From Sphaerisporangium sp. TRM90804 (lineage in GTDB: Bacteria > Actinomycetota > Actinomycetes > Streptosporangiales > Streptosporangiaceae), in contig NZ_JARWAC010000007.1 of the NCBI RefSeq assembly GCF_029846175.1, forward strand, positions 186,001-250,000: a stretch of DNA of 64,000 nucleotides. The letters are read 5' to 3'. Every line of letters starts with the position of its first letter. Position 1 is the first letter of the stretch. Under the pieces are notes generated by a model. That model had not been told where the DNA came from. It was given only the letters and a program-made list of their open reading frames with translations, and made no database searches. The translations under genes were made by a program, and so were the position numbers. Positions 53,095 through 62,844 of this stretch are shown one piece after another.

Positions 53095-53553
53095 TTACTC
53101 CGGCTCCACCCGCATGGCGGCCTCCTCGGCGGTGTAGCCGCCGCCGTCCGGGCCCACCTCGTCGGCGATCGCGGCGGCCTCGGTGTCGGCGTGGGCGCCC
53201 TCGTCGGGCGCGACCAGCCGGCCCGCGGAACGCGGGTCCTCCCAGACCGTCCCGGACGGCTCCTCCGGCTGGGCGCCGGTGTCGAGGTCGAGCTCGCCTT
53301 CGTCCCCGGCGGGCGTGGCGTCCACCCCGAAGACCGGCTGCTCCTCGGGGACCTCGCGGTCCAGGCGGCCGTCCAGAGGCTCGCCCTGGAAGTGCTCCTC
53401 GGCGGTCGTGCCGAAGTCGTCGACCGCCACCGGGCGGTCACCGGGCAACGGCGCCTCCTGCGGGTCGACCGCCCACTGCTGCTGCGGGGTGCCGTCCTGC
53501 AGGTCGGGAATGCCCTCATCCTCGAACCGCGAACGCGGATCATGCTCTGTCAC
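53095..53553 (-). CDS. DUF5709 acidic stress-associated protein
   Basis: Protein of 152 residues, highly acidic and probably disordered, with the family C-terminus GRLVAPDEGAHADTEAAAI...GGGYTAEEAAM. Function unknown; frequent in actinomycetes. The GTG at 53553 is preferred over a GTG two codons upstream because AAGGGAG then has a normal spacing. A sigma-B-type promoter candidate precedes it. Confidence 0.78.
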   Translation of the reverse strand: MTEHDPRSRFEDEGIPDLQDGTPQQQWAVDPQEAPLPGDRPVAVDDFGTTAEEHFQGEPLDGRLDREVPEEQPVFGVDATPAGDEGELDLDTGAQPEEPSGTVWEDPRSAGRLVAPDEGAHADTEAAAIADEVGPDGGGYTAEEAAMRVEPE

Positions 53554-53673
53554 AGCCACTCCCTTCGGCTCGTACGGGAACTCCGCGGGCCCGGCCGCGC
53601 CGGGGGTACCGGCGTGCGCGCACGCGGGCTCCGGGCGGTGGACACACGGCGTCCCGCGCTGGGACCAGCTCCG

Positions 53674-53697
53674 CTACCCGCGCGCCGGGGCGGAAAC
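53674..53697 (-). promoter_or_regulatory. Sigma-B-type promoter candidate for the DUF5709 gene
   Basis: Minus strand GTTT (53697-53694), 14-bp spacer, GGGTAG (53679-53674): the closest match in the window to the actinomycete stress-sigma consensus. Confidence 0.48.
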
Positions 53698-53711
53698 ACC
53701 CTGATGGGTGT

Positions 53712-54689
53712 TCACTTCTTGTCTATCGTGCGGGTGTCGCGCGGTTCCACGTAGGGCTCCTCGTCGGCCGGCAGGCCCGCCTGGATGGCCCGCCCGCGCG
53801 CCAGCTCGGCGTCGAACTCCACGCCCAGCAGCACCGCGATGTTGGAGATCCACAGCCAGATCAGCAGGACCGCCACGCCCGCCAGGGCCGCGTACGTCTT
53901 GCTGTAGGCGCCGAAGTTGGCGACGTAGAAGGCGAAGCCGGCCGAGGCGATGATCCAGATGATCACGGCCAGCACGCTGCCGGGGGTCACCCAGCGGAAG
54001 CCCGGGTGCTCGACGTTGGGCCCGATCCAGTAGAGCAGTGCGAGCACCAGCATCAACGCGACGGCCAGGACGGGCCACTTGGCGATGTTCCAGATCGTGA
54101 TGGTGGTGTCGCCGAGGCCGAGGATCTCCCCCGCCCTGTCGGCCAGGACGCCGGTGAACACGACGGCCACCGCGCCGGCCGCCATGAAGATCACCAGAAC
54201 CGTGGTGATGCCCAGCCGCAGCGGCACCGTCTTCCAGATGGGCCTGCCTTCGGGGACCTCGTACATCACGTTGGCGGCCCTGATGAACGCGCCCACGTAC
54301 CCCGAGGCCGACCACAGCGCCACGCCCAGGCCGATGAACGTGGCGATCCCGGCGGCGCGCGGGCTGCTCTGCAGCCCCTGCAGCACCGAGTCGAGGATCT
54401 GCTGGGCGGGGCCGGGGGCCAGCGCGCCGAGGTTGTCCATCAGCGGGTCGGTGGCGTTCCTGCCGAACAGGCCCAGCACCGACACCGCCGCGAGCAGCGC
54501 GGGGAAGATCGACAGCATCGCGTAGTAGGTGAGGCCGGCGGCCCAGTCCATGACGTTGTCGGCCTGGAACTCCTTGACGGTGCGCTTGAGCACGCCCCAC
54601 CAGGTGCGGCCGGTGAGCTGGCCGGGCTTCTCGGGCGCCGCCCCCGGCTCCCGCGTCGCCGTTCCCGCCTCACCCGGCTGCTCGGCCAT
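53712..54689 (-). CDS. YihY/BrkB-family membrane protein
   Basis: Protein of 325 residues with six hydrophobic helices and the conserved N-terminal core DWAAGLTYYAMLSIFPALLA. ALWSASGYVGAFIRAANVMYEV and LIWLWISNIAVLLGVEFDAEL are family signatures. Often misnamed RNase BN; role unsettled. ATG 54689, GGGAAG upstream. Possible sigma-B-type promoter at 54733-54757. Confidence 0.88.
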   Translation of the reverse strand: MAEQPGEAGTATREPGAAPEKPGQLTGRTWWGVLKRTVKEFQADNVMDWAAGLTYYAMLSIFPALLAAVSVLGLFGRNATDPLMDNLGALAPGPAQQILDSVLQGLQSSPRAAGIATFIGLGVALWSASGYVGAFIRAANVMYEVPEGRPIWKTVPLRLGITTVLVIFMAAGAVAVVFTGVLADRAGEILGLGDTTITIWNIAKWPVLAVALMLVLALLYWIGPNVEHPGFRWVTPGSVLAVIIWIIASAGFAFYVANFGAYSKTYAALAGVAVLLIWLWISNIAVLLGVEFDAELARGRAIQAGLPADEEPYVEPRDTRTIDKK

Positions 54690-54732
54690 CTTCCCACCCT
54701 CTTGCCACGGCGCCCGTTCCGACGCCCGCCCG

Positions 54733-54757
54733 CTACCCCCCGGCGGCGCTCCTATCC
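54733..54757 (-). promoter_or_regulatory. Sigma-B-type promoter candidate for the YihY gene
   Basis: Minus strand GGAT (54757-54754), 15-bp spacer, GGGTAG (54738-54733), 44 bp before the ATG. Short pattern, modest weight. Confidence 0.35.
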
Positions 54758-55015
54758 GCGTACGCCGTGAACGGTGACGTCGCGGTCACCGGATGGCCGG
54801 CCGGGTGCCGGACCGCGCCCTGGTCGAGGTGCCGTCCGCCGAACTGAAAGTTTCAGTGGATCGCCGGGCCGGGCGAGCCTGCGGGGCGCGGACCACGTCG
54901 CGGCGTCTTGCGACGTCCGCGAGGGTCGGCGGCGGAGCCTCGGCGCGGCCTCGGCGCCGACCGGCTGCGACCAGCGCTGACACACCCTGTACACGCGTGG
55001 GAAACACACCCAGTA

Positions 55016-55029
55016 TGGGAGCGCTCCCA
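55016..55029. promoter_or_regulatory. CebR/CelR-type operator
   Basis: TGGGAGCGCTCCCA is a perfect match to the palindrome bound by CebR (Streptomyces) and CelR (Thermobifida), the cellobiose-responsive LacI-family repressors of cellulase genes. CAGTAT at 55011-55016 could be an overlapping -10. Confidence 0.85.
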
Positions 55030-55148
55030 AGCCGTCCACCCCGACGGCCTCTCCGCGCCGCCCCTCCGACAGTCGCGTCGCGGCCCATTCCGGCGGGCGG
55101 CGTCCACGCCTTCCCCACTCCTGGGCGGGCCGACGGCCGCCGGATCGC

Positions 55149-55160
55149 TTAACCGGTTAA
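55149..55160. promoter_or_regulatory. Second palindrome before the mannanase gene
   Basis: TTAACCGGTTAA, a perfect 12-bp palindrome, 16 bases before the ATG. It could be a second LacI-type operator in the leader; factor unknown. Confidence 0.45.
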
Positions 55161-55176
55161 TACAGGAAGGCAGATC

Positions 55177-56796
55177 ATGACAAGAAGACTCTGGACGGTG
55201 AGAGCGGCGGTCCTGTCCCTGCTCGCCGTCCTCGGCGGGATGCTCGTCGCCGCGCAGCCCGCGAGCGCCGCCGTCGGCCTGCGGGTCAGCGGAACCAATA
55301 TCGTCGAGGCGAGCGGCGGCACCTTCGTCATCCGCGGCGTCAGCCACCCGCACGCCTGGTACCCCTCCCAGCTCGCGACCTCGATGGCGGGCATCAAACT
55401 GCAGGGTGCCAACGCGGTGCGCGTGGTCCTGAGCGGCGGACGCTGGCCCGCCAACTCCGCGAGCGACGTGGCCGGCGTCATCGCGCAGTGCAAGGCGAAC
55501 CGGCTGATCTGCATCCTGGAGAACCACGACACCACCGGCTACGGCGAGCAGAGCGGGGCCGTCACGCTGGACGCGGCCGTCGACTACTGGGTGAGCATCC
55601 AGAGCGCGCTGACCGGCCAGGAGAACCACGTCATCATCAACATCGGCAACGAGCCGATCGGCAACAACAGCGTCACGCCAGGCTGGGCCCAGGCGACCAG
55701 CGCCGCGATCACCCGGATGCGCTCGGCCGGCTTCCAGCACCTGCTCATGGTGGACGCCCCCAACTGGGGGCAGGACTGGTCGTTCACCATGCGCGACAAC
55801 GCCGCGAGCGTGGCCGCCGCCGACCCGCAGCGCAACACCGTCTTCTCCATCCACATGTACGGCGTCTTCGACACGGCCGCGGAGATCAACAGCTACCTCG
55901 ACGCCTTCCGTACGGCCGGCCTGCCTCTGGTGATCGGCGAGTTCGGCCACAACCACTCCGACGGCAACCCCGACGAGGACACGATCATGGCGCAGGCGCA
56001 GGCGCGCGGGCTCGGCTACATCGGCTGGTCGTGGAGCGGCAACAGCAGCGACGTCGCCTACCTCGACATGGTGAACAACTTCAACTCCGGCAGCCTGACC
56101 TCGTGGGGCACCCGGATCTTCACCGGCGCCAACGGCATCCGGCCGACCGCGCGCGAGGCCGCCATCTACGGCGGCGGGAACAACCAGGACACCACGTCGC
56201 CCACCACCCCGGGCACCCCGTCGGCCTCCGCGATCACCTCCTCCGGCGCGACCCTCACCTGGACCGCCTCCACCGACGCCGGCGGGTCCGGCCTGGCCGG
56301 GTACCTCGTCTATCGCGAGCAGGGGACGACCGACACCCTGCTGGGCCAGTCGGCCACGAACTCGATCACGCTGACCGGGCTGAGCGCCGCCACGCGGTAC
56401 CAGGTCTACGTCCGCGCGCGTGACGGGGCGGGCAACCTGTCCGGCAACTCCGGCATCGCCACCTTCACCACCACGACCGGCGGCGGTGGCGGCTGCTCGG
56501 TCTCGACCACCGGCATCAGCCAGTGGGGCACCGGCTACGTCCAGCCGGTGACCGTCACCAACACCGGGACCTCGGCCACCACCGGGTGGACCGTCACCTT
56601 CACGCTGCCCTCCGGCCACCAGGTCACCGGCTACTGGGGAGCCACGCTGACCACCAGCGGGCAGACCGTGACGGCGCGCAACGCCGGCTACAACGGCACC
56701 CTCGCGCCCGGCGCCGGCACGACCTTCGGCTTCCAGGCAAGCCGGCCGAACGGCGACACGCAGCTCCCCTCCGGCTACACCTGCACCGCCTCCTGA
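55177..56796 (+). CDS. manA: Secreted GH5 (subfamily 8-like) endo-beta-1,4-mannanase with Fn3 and CBM2
   Basis: Protein of 539 residues: RR-containing signal (to about 32), GH5 catalytic domain (33-335) with acid/base Glu159 in NIGNEPIGN and nucleophile Glu255 in VIGEFGHNHSDG, a fibronectin-III linker (about 342-435) and a C-terminal family-2 carbohydrate-binding module (441-539). GVSHPHAWYP, DTTGYGE and VDAPNWGQDWS closely follow Streptomyces GH5_8 mannanases. Cleaves mannan or glucomannan outside the cell while the CBM2 holds it to cellulose. ATG with GGAAGG. The CebR-type box suggests induction by cello-oligosaccharides. Confidence 0.93.
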   Translation: MTRRLWTVRAAVLSLLAVLGGMLVAAQPASAAVGLRVSGTNIVEASGGTFVIRGVSHPHAWYPSQLATSMAGIKLQGANAVRVVLSGGRWPANSASDVAGVIAQCKANRLICILENHDTTGYGEQSGAVTLDAAVDYWVSIQSALTGQENHVIINIGNEPIGNNSVTPGWAQATSAAITRMRSAGFQHLLMVDAPNWGQDWSFTMRDNAASVAAADPQRNTVFSIHMYGVFDTAAEINSYLDAFRTAGLPLVIGEFGHNHSDGNPDEDTIMAQAQARGLGYIGWSWSGNSSDVAYLDMVNNFNSGSLTSWGTRIFTGANGIRPTAREAAIYGGGNNQDTTSPTTPGTPSASAITSSGATLTWTASTDAGGSGLAGYLVYREQGTTDTLLGQSATNSITLTGLSAATRYQVYVRARDGAGNLSGNSGIATFTTTTGGGGGCSVSTTGISQWGTGYVQPVTVTNTGTSATTGWTVTFTLPSGHQVTGYWGATLTTSGQTVTARNAGYNGTLAPGAGTTFGFQASRPNGDTQLPSGYTCTAS

Positions 56797-57198
56797 ACAC
56801 GGCCGCACGGCCCGCTCCGCCTCATGCGGTGCTCTCGTTCAGCTCGCCCGACAGTCCTCCGGGAGTCGGGCGCGCCGGAGGCCCCCTCCCGCTCGATGCG
56901 GGAGGGGGCCTCGTGTTTCCCGGGTCCCGGGCGCCTGCCGGGTCCGGCGGAATTCCCTGATGGCTAAAAAGATTGAAAGTCATATATATGGCGCCTTTGT
57001 AGGATTTCGGGAACTCAGGTGCCCGCACCCGTGGCCGTCGGGCGACAACCCGCGCCTCGCGGAGGCGGGACGAGGGCACGGCCGACGCCGTTGCCGCGAT
57101 TCCGCCGACGCGCGCGATCTTCCATACGGCGCCCGGATATCCGTATCGAAGTGACGGCGAGGGTATTTCGCAGCCGGCACGGTGAGGCGGTGAAACGG
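56797..57198. other. Intergenic region after the mannanase gene
   Basis: Holds the terminator (56878-56912) and about 280 bases of lower-G+C sequence including TCATATATATGG. No convincing gene or named element. Confidence 0.5.
56878..56912 (+). terminator. Strong hairpin terminator of the mannanase gene
   Basis: A perfect 15-bp stem (GAGGCCCCCTCCCGC and its mirror) with loop TCGAT, about 80 bases after the stop. Confidence 0.8.
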
Positions 57199-57696
57199 TC
57201 AGCGACGCCGCCGCCGGCCGGCGCCGCCCACCATGCGGAACGTGACGGCGGTTACGAGCCCGAACACCAGGTGGGGCGCGAGGTCCGACAGCCATCCGGA
57301 CACGCCCCACGCACGCGGGTCGGTCAGCCGCAGGGCCGTCATCGGCAGGAGGCCGGCCAGCGACGCCGCCGCCCCGAGGCCGGCGGCGGCGACCGGCACC
57401 GGCGCCTGCCGCGCGGCGGCTCCGCAGGCGGCGCCGTACGCCGCGCCGACCGCGATGCCCGTCGCGATGCCGAGCAGCCCGCCGAGCCCCTGGGCCCGGG
57501 CCTCGGCCTTCTCCCCCTCGCCGAGGTCGGCGCCCGCCAGCGCGGCGATCCTGGCGGCGGTCTGGTCGGGCAGCGTGCTCGACGGCCGACCGCGTGTCGC
57601 CTGGTCCAGGTAGGTGACCGCGTAGAGCGCGGTCGTTCCCGCCGTGCCGGCCAGGGCGCCGGCGCCGAGCCCGCGCAGTGCGCGTGTGGTCGCCAT
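57199..57696 (-). CDS. Hypothetical Ala/Gly-rich membrane protein
   Basis: Protein of 165 residues with three to four hydrophobic Ala/Gly-rich stretches (LGAGALAGTAGTTALYAVTYL, GLLGIATGIAVGAAYGAACG, AAAGLGAAASLAGLLPM, LAPHLVFGLVTAVTF). No recognised family. The ATG at 57696 has only a weak AGCGGG site. Confidence 0.5.
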   Translation of the reverse strand: MATTRALRGLGAGALAGTAGTTALYAVTYLDQATRGRPSSTLPDQTAARIAALAGADLGEGEKAEARAQGLGGLLGIATGIAVGAAYGAACGAAARQAPVPVAAAGLGAAASLAGLLPMTALRLTDPRAWGVSGWLSDLAPHLVFGLVTAVTFRMVGGAGRRRRR

Positions 57697-58002
57697 GAGC
57701 CCGCTACGCCGCCTCAGCGGCCCGCCCGGCCGGGCGGCGCGCCCGGTGCCCGGCGGCGGGTGCCTGCGCCATGACCGCCTCCATGAGTCGAGATGCCTGC
57801 CCCATCCCCGGCGGCTCTGGCCCGGTAACGCGGTTTGATCGGTACTTTGCCGCTCTTGGTGCTTTCCGAATGATCCATTCCGGAGCCGTGTGACGTGCCG
57901 CCGGCCGCGCACCCCCGGCGTCCCGGACGTCACCCCTAAGACGTGCGCGCTTCGCCGCCCCGATGTGCCCGCGACCGCCCGCGATGACATAGCGTCCTGT
58001 CC
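57697..58002. other. Divergent intergenic region, nothing recognised
   Basis: 306 bases between the membrane protein and the DUF2277 gene. TAGCGT at about 57989-57994, seven bases before the DUF2277 ATG, may be a -10 for a leaderless mRNA. Confidence 0.4.
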
Positions 58003-58266
58003 ATGTGCAGGAGCATCAAAACCCTTCGCGAGCCCTACACCAGCGACGTCACCGATGACGACGTGCGGGCCGCGGCGCTGCAGTACGTGCGCAAGATCTC
58101 CGGCTTCCGCGCGCCGTCCGCGCGCAACGCCGAGGCGTTCGACCGGGCCGTGGAAATCGTCGCCGCGGCGACGCAGAGCCTGCTGGACGAGCTCGAGCTC
58201 AAGCACGTGCAGCGCCGGCGCCCCGACGTCGAGCCGCGCGAAGCAACCGCTAATCAGATGAATTAG
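58003..58266 (+). CDS. DUF2277 family protein
   Basis: Protein of 87 residues: MCRSIKTLREP, then DDDVRAAALQYVRKISGFRAPS, AFDRAVEIVAAATQSLLDEL, the DUF2277 pattern. MCRxIKxL resembles a metal-binding start. Function unknown. No ribosome site; probably leaderless. The stop lies in a hairpin (58245-58271). Confidence 0.82.
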   Translation: MCRSIKTLREPYTSDVTDDDVRAAALQYVRKISGFRAPSARNAEAFDRAVEIVAAATQSLLDELELKHVQRRRPDVEPREATANQMN

Positions 58267-58271
58267 CGGTT
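58245..58271 (+). terminator. Hairpin terminator overlapping the DUF2277 stop
   Basis: AACCGCTAAT, loop CAGATGA, ATTAGCGGTT: 10-bp perfect stem ending five bases past the stop codon. Confidence 0.6.
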
Positions 58272-58813
58272 CTACAACTGTTTATCGCTGTCGGCGATGA
58301 CCGCACGCGGAAATCGGGAGATCTACGCGGAACAGGTCCCCGGAAGGCCATCCCCGAGTAAGGTTCGATTCAGGAGGCCTTCAGAGACCTCCCAGGTGGA
58401 ATGGCGCTCGGGCAGGCTCGGTGCGCCTTCAGGGCGGCGGGGGGCCGTCCAGTTCATTCCTGCTGTGAGGTCATCGAGGTGCTTGCTGGCGTAGGCGCAG
58501 AATTGTCAGACTTATCCTTTCTCAGGATCGGCGGCCATCCCCGCGGGGTGCACGTTCCGCCCGCGTGCACACGCCTGCTCGCTTACCCGTCCACCCGAAC
58601 CAGGGCCGAACGCCTCGCCATCCCCGGCGTGAACGGCCGGCCTGCCGCGATTCGACGGCCGGCACGCTTTTCGCCGAACCCCGAAAGCGTTACAGTGACC
58701 GCGGAGCGCTGGGAACTTTGGTCGGCAGATATCCACATTCTGCCCGATCCGCTGGGGCGTCCTTTGACGGGCGGCCCCCACTTCGAGCCGAGCCTCACAG
58801 GTGCGGAGGGTCC
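58267..58813. other. Long intergenic region before the SpoIIE phosphatase
   Basis: 547 bases. A frame 58401-58817 exists but its product is Pro/Arg-rich with no homology. No riboswitch, tRNA or operator could be recognised. Confidence 0.4.
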
Positions 58814-59872
58814 ATGACCCAGGTGAACCGCAGAACACAGCGGCTTATGGCGGCGCTGCCCATCGTCTCGCTCGGCGTGGTGGCGGCGGTGGACATCATC
58901 ACCGGCCCCGACCTCGGCTATCTCTCGCTGCTGGCGGTCGGCCCGGCCTTCGGCAGCCTGGCCGGCGGCGTACGGCGCACGGTCGCGATCGGCGTCCTCG
59001 CGCTCGTCCTGTCCCTGCTGCTCGCCATGTACAACGGGCTGCTCGGCGAGCGTCAGAGCAACATGAGCTTCATCTCGATCACCGGGGTCACCGCGGCCAG
59101 CATCCTGGCCAGCGTCGGGCGGCAGCGGCGCGAGCGCGAGCTGGCCACCGTCCGCTCGGTGGCCGAGGTGGCGCAGCGGGTGCTGCTCCGGCCGGTCCCC
59201 CGCCGCGCGGGCCACTTACGGGCGGCCGTCTCCTACACCTCGGCCAACGCCGAGGCGCGCATCGGCGGCGACCTCTACGAGGTCGTCACCGGGCCCGGCG
59301 GGGTGCGGGCGATCGTGGGCGACGTCCAGGGCAAGGGGCTCGAGGCGGTCGAGACCGCCGCGCTGGTGCTGGGCGCGTTCCGCGAGGCCGCGCACGACGA
59401 GCCCGACCTGCGCGGGGTCAGCGGGCGGCTGGAGAAGGCGCTCAACCGGCGGCTGTCGGGCGAGGAGTTCGTGACCGCCATCCTGGTCGACGCCGCCCCC
59501 GGCGGCACGCTGACCCTGCTGAACTACGGCCATCCGGCGCCGCTGATCCTGCACGCCGACGGCGGGCTCACCCTCGCCGAGCCCGCCGACAGCGCGCCGC
59601 CCCTGGGCCTGGCCGTCCTTGGGGTGGAGGGCCCGGCCCCGCACCACGTCGAGTTCGGCCCCGGCGACCAGGTGCTGCTGTACACCGACGGGGTGATCGA
59701 GGCCCGCGACCGCGCCGGGCGCTTCTACCCGCTGACCGAGCGGGCCTTCCTGCTCAAGGACGACGACCCCGAGGCCGCCCTCGAAGCCCTGCGCCTCGAC
59801 CTCGTCGCCCACGTGGACGCTCCCCTGCACGACGACGCCGCCATGCTCCTCCTCCGCTTCCGCGACGGGTGA
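58814..59872 (+). CDS. Membrane SpoIIE/PP2C-type Ser/Thr phosphatase
   Basis: Protein of 352 residues. Three to four N-terminal helices (about 12-95) and a SpoIIE-like domain: IGGDLYEV, IVGDVQGKGLEA, TAILVDA, LNYGHPAPLIL, LLYTDGVIEARD, HDDAAMLLLRF. All PP2C acidic residues are present. Such phosphatases reverse anti-anti-sigma phosphorylation in partner switches controlling stress sigma factors. GGAGGG before ATG. Confidence 0.9.
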   Translation: MTQVNRRTQRLMAALPIVSLGVVAAVDIITGPDLGYLSLLAVGPAFGSLAGGVRRTVAIGVLALVLSLLLAMYNGLLGERQSNMSFISITGVTAASILASVGRQRRERELATVRSVAEVAQRVLLRPVPRRAGHLRAAVSYTSANAEARIGGDLYEVVTGPGGVRAIVGDVQGKGLEAVETAALVLGAFREAAHDEPDLRGVSGRLEKALNRRLSGEEFVTAILVDAAPGGTLTLLNYGHPAPLILHADGGLTLAEPADSAPPLGLAVLGVEGPAPHHVEFGPGDQVLLYTDGVIEARDRAGRFYPLTERAFLLKDDDPEAALEALRLDLVAHVDAPLHDDAAMLLLRFRDG

Positions 59873-59930
59873 GCACGACGGCGACGCGGCACGGCCGCGG
59901 GCCGGAGGGCGCCGGCTTCACGGGCGGCGC

Positions 59931-61115
59931 TCAGGCCTCGCCGTCCGGGCCGCCGGCGTAGTCGGGGTTCCTGCGCGCCTCGGGCGGCGGTACCCGCGAC
60001 GAGGAGCGCAGGATCCCCTGCTGCACGGCCCTGGCCAGGTCGGCCGAGGTGACCATGCCGACCACCCGCCCGGTCTCCCGGACGACGGCGAGCAGGCCGC
60101 CGGGCAGCGCGCGGAGGGTGAGGATCCTGCTCGCGTCGTCGTCGGGCGACAGGATGTGGTCGGCGGGCAGCGGTCGCGCGACCGTCCCGACGCGCCTGTC
60201 GCGACGGTCCGCGGCGGGGATCGCGGCCAGGCCCTCCAGGGTGACGACGGCGGTCGGCTCACCGGAGAACTCCACGACGGGGAACACCATCTGGCGGGAG
60301 TTCAGCCCCATCCCCGCGACGAAGTCGTCGACGTCCTGCCAGGCGGGGGCGATGTCGGGCGAAGCGGTCATCACCTCGCGCACCCGCAAGCCGGTCAGCC
60401 CGTCCCAGGCCGCGCGCACCATGCCCTCGTTGCGCGCGGCGCTGCTCAGGAACCACCCGATCAGCATCGTCCACAGACCGGCGGTCCAGCCGAAGACGAC
60501 GACCTGCGCGCCGCCGATCAGCAGCAGGGCCAGGCCGAGACCCTGCCCCGCCCTCGCGGCGACCCGGTCGGCCGCCGCACGGTCACCGCTTCTTCGCCAC
60601 ATCACGGCGTGCAGCACCCTGCCGCCGTCCAGCGGGGCGCCGGGCAGCATGTTGAAGCCGGCGAGCACGGCGTTCATCAGCGCGAGCCACTGGACCGCGG
60701 ACGCCGTCAGGGCCGGCCGCGGGAGCAGCAGCAGCGGCGGGTAGAGGAGGACCGCCAGCAGCAGGCTCGTCAGCGGCCCGGCCACCGCGATGCGCAGCTC
60801 GTCCCCGGGGCGCTTGGCCTCGCCGCTGAACTCGGTGACCCCGCCGAGCAGCCACAGGGTGATCCCGGTGACCGGCACGCCGCGCCGGCGGGCGGTGATG
60901 GCGTGCGCCAGCTCGTGGGCCAGCAGCGAGGCGAGGAACAGCAGCGACGTGACGACGCCGGCCACCCAGTACCACTCCCGGCTCGTCTCGGGGACGTCCT
61001 GGGGGAACACCACGCCCGCCAGCGCGCCGGCGATCAGCGCGACGATCATCAGCGTCGACCAGTGGGCCCCCACTGCGATGCCGCCCACCCGGCCGAGACG
61101 CACGCTCTGCTTCAT
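59931..61115 (-). CDS. Site-2-type metalloprotease (M50) with CBS domains, Rip3-like
   Basis: Protein of 394 residues. About six helices; zinc motif HELAH in [11 protein letters not shown] and second ligand LDGGRVL. Two C-terminal CBS domains (about 250-380; [30 protein letters not shown]). Matches M. tuberculosis Rip3 (Rv2625c), a DosR-regulon protease. ATG 61115 overlaps the upstream stop (ATGA); a GTG ten codons earlier is less likely. Confidence 0.9.
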   Translation of the reverse strand: MKQSVRLGRVGGIAVGAHWSTLMIVALIAGALAGVVFPQDVPETSREWYWVAGVVTSLLFLASLLAHELAHAITARRRGVPVTGITLWLLGGVTEFSGEAKRPGDELRIAVAGPLTSLLLAVLLYPPLLLLPRPALTASAVQWLALMNAVLAGFNMLPGAPLDGGRVLHAVMWRRSGDRAAADRVAARAGQGLGLALLLIGGAQVVVFGWTAGLWTMLIGWFLSSAARNEGMVRAAWDGLTGLRVREVMTASPDIAPAWQDVDDFVAGMGLNSRQMVFPVVEFSGEPTAVVTLEGLAAIPAADRRDRRVGTVARPLPADHILSPDDDASRILTLRALPGGLLAVVRETGRVVGMVTSADLARAVQQGILRSSSRVPPPEARRNPDYAGGPDGEA

Positions 61116-62080
61116 CTCCCGAGGCTCCCGCTCCCTTCTCCCCACCGGTCGTCGAGGCCGGGCCCGCCGGGCGCCTCGTCACGGCCCGCCTCGCCCGGCT
61201 GCGGCCGGGAGGCCCACTCGCGCGCGCGCACGACCGCGACCGGGCAGTGGGCGTGGTGCAGCAGCCCGTGGCTGACCGAGCCGAGCATGGCCGAGCCGAT
61301 GGCGCCCCTGCCACGCGAGCCCACGACCACGAGGTCGGCGTCGGCGGACGCCTCGCTCAGCGCCTCGACGGGATCGCCGCTCACGATCAGGTCGCGGACC
61401 TCCACCCGGGGATACCGGGTGCGCCAGGGGACGAGCTGCTCCTCGGCGGCGTGCCTGCCCCAGTCGATGGCCGCGTCCATGTCGGCGGTGTAGCTGGAGA
61501 ACGTCGGCAGGAAGGCCGAGACCTGCCACGCGTAGATGGTGCGCAGGCGGCTCCCGCGCCGCCCCGCGTCCGCGAAGGCGTACTCCAGCGCGGCCTCGGA
61601 GTCGGCCATGCCGTCGTGACCCACCACGATCTCCCCGCGCGGGGCCGTGCCCACGTGGCCGGCCACGACGACCGGGCAGTCGGTGTGCCCGGCGACTCCC
61701 ATGGAGACCGAGCCCAGCACCAGCCCCATGAAGCCGCCGAGGCCGCGCGTCCCGACCACCAGCTCGACGGCGCTGCGCGCCTCCTCCAGCAGCACCGCCC
61801 GCACCTGGCCGGTCAGTGCCGCCGTCTCCACCGGCAGCCCCCCCGGGACTCGCTCGCGGGCGGCGCGGGCCGCCTCCGAGAGCACGGCGCGTGCCCCCTC
61901 GCCGGGCGAGGGGGGCGACAGGCCGGGCGGTGTGATGAGCGCCTGCTCGCCCGTCCACGGCTCGGTGACGTGCACGATCCTCAGGGGCAGGCCGCGCCGG
62001 GCCGCGTCGTCCGCGGCCCACCGCACCGCGTCCGTCGCGGGGGCCGACCCGTCGACGGCCACCACGACGTGTCCGTTCAT
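61112..62080 (-). CDS. Tandem universal stress protein
   Basis: Protein of 322 residues with two UspA domains. Each has the ATP-binding pattern ([65 protein letters not shown]). Resembles Rv2623-type dormancy proteins. ATG 62080 behind GGAAGG. Middle gene of the dormancy-like operon. Confidence 0.9.
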   Translation of the reverse strand: MNGHVVVAVDGSAPATDAVRWAADDAARRGLPLRIVHVTEPWTGEQALITPPGLSPPSPGEGARAVLSEAARAARERVPGGLPVETAALTGQVRAVLLEEARSAVELVVGTRGLGGFMGLVLGSVSMGVAGHTDCPVVVAGHVGTAPRGEIVVGHDGMADSEAALEYAFADAGRRGSRLRTIYAWQVSAFLPTFSSYTADMDAAIDWGRHAAEEQLVPWRTRYPRVEVRDLIVSGDPVEALSEASADADLVVVGSRGRGAIGSAMLGSVSHGLLHHAHCPVAVVRAREWASRPQPGEAGRDEAPGGPGLDDRWGEGSGSLGR

Positions 62081-62156
62081 GCCCGTCCTTCCTCTCCGGG
62101 GCCCGGCGGGCCGCGTCGCCCGCGTCGCCGAGCCGCCGGACACCCGGGCGGTCGCG

Positions 62157-62762
62157 TCACGGCCGCCTCGGACCGCGCCATCGGTCGCGGATCGACGTCC
62201 ACTCCTGCTCCCACTCGGCGTAGCGGCGGCGGTTCAGCATCCACCGGACGGCCGCCAGATTGAGGAACAGCACGGCGGCGGTGCCGGCGAAGACGCCGAA
62301 TGCGGCCACCGTGGAGTCGGCGACCGTCTGCGCGTGCGTGCGCGGAGCGGACGCGGCGCGGCCGGTGGAGTCGACCCACATCTTCAAGGAGGATCCCGCA
62401 CGCGCGTCCGCCGGCACCGACACCACGCCGATCCGCTCACGCCCGTCCGGGGTGTGCCACCTGGCCTTCGCCTGGACGCCGAGGATCGTGCCCTGCGCCG
62501 CGGCCGTGCCGCCGCCGGCGGCGTCCTCCAGCAGGACCGCCGTCACCGAGTGCCGCGCGCCGGGGTCCGACCTCTCCATGGCGGCCCCGTGCCGGTAGAC
62601 GGCCTGGCCCGCCAGCACGGCCGGCCAGACGCTCACCAGCACGGCGAGCAGGGTCGCCAGCAGGGCGACGGCCTCGATGCGGTCCGAGCGCCGGCGCAAG
62701 GGATTGCGGTCGAACCGGTACCGGCGAACGCACCTCGTCGTCCACCTGACGAAGGCTCGCAT
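62157..62762 (-). CDS. Rv1733c-like dormancy membrane protein
   Basis: Protein of 201 residues. RNPLRRRSDRIEAVALL precedes the first helix (LLATLLAVLVSVWPAVLAG); then an extracytoplasmic segment (ARWHTPDGRERIG, LKMWVDSTGR) and a second helix (VFAGTAAVLFLNLAAVRWML), the layout of M. tuberculosis Rv1733c. Function unknown. ATG 62762 behind GGGGAGG. First of three genes; a DosR-like box lies 83-96 bp upstream. Confidence 0.85.
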   Translation of the reverse strand: MRAFVRWTTRCVRRYRFDRNPLRRRSDRIEAVALLATLLAVLVSVWPAVLAGQAVYRHGAAMERSDPGARHSVTAVLLEDAAGGGTAAAQGTILGVQAKARWHTPDGRERIGVVSVPADARAGSSLKMWVDSTGRAASAPRTHAQTVADSTVAAFGVFAGTAAVLFLNLAAVRWMLNRRRYAEWEQEWTSIRDRWRGPRRP

Positions 62763-62844
62763 AGCGCACCTCCCCATCGGGGATTCTCCATCCAGACTCC
62801 GGTACACCGGAGCCATAGGACAGGGTCTTGCGGCGCCTCGGAAT

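Larger units (their letters stand above)
54690..55176. other. Divergent regulatory region of the YihY and mannanase genes
   Basis: No gene. Contains the YihY-side promoter candidate, a CebR-type operator (55016-55029) and a TTAACCGGTTAA palindrome (55149-55160) just before the mannanase ribosome site. Confidence 0.7.

Noticed and set aside
58361-58370. GGTTCGATTC resembling a tRNA T-loop
   Set aside because: Flanking bases cannot form the T-stem or an acceptor stem; no cloverleaf is possible.
58401-58817. 138-codon frame before the SpoIIE gene
   Set aside because: No homology, no ribosome site and overlaps the phosphatase start; composition is typical of spurious frames.
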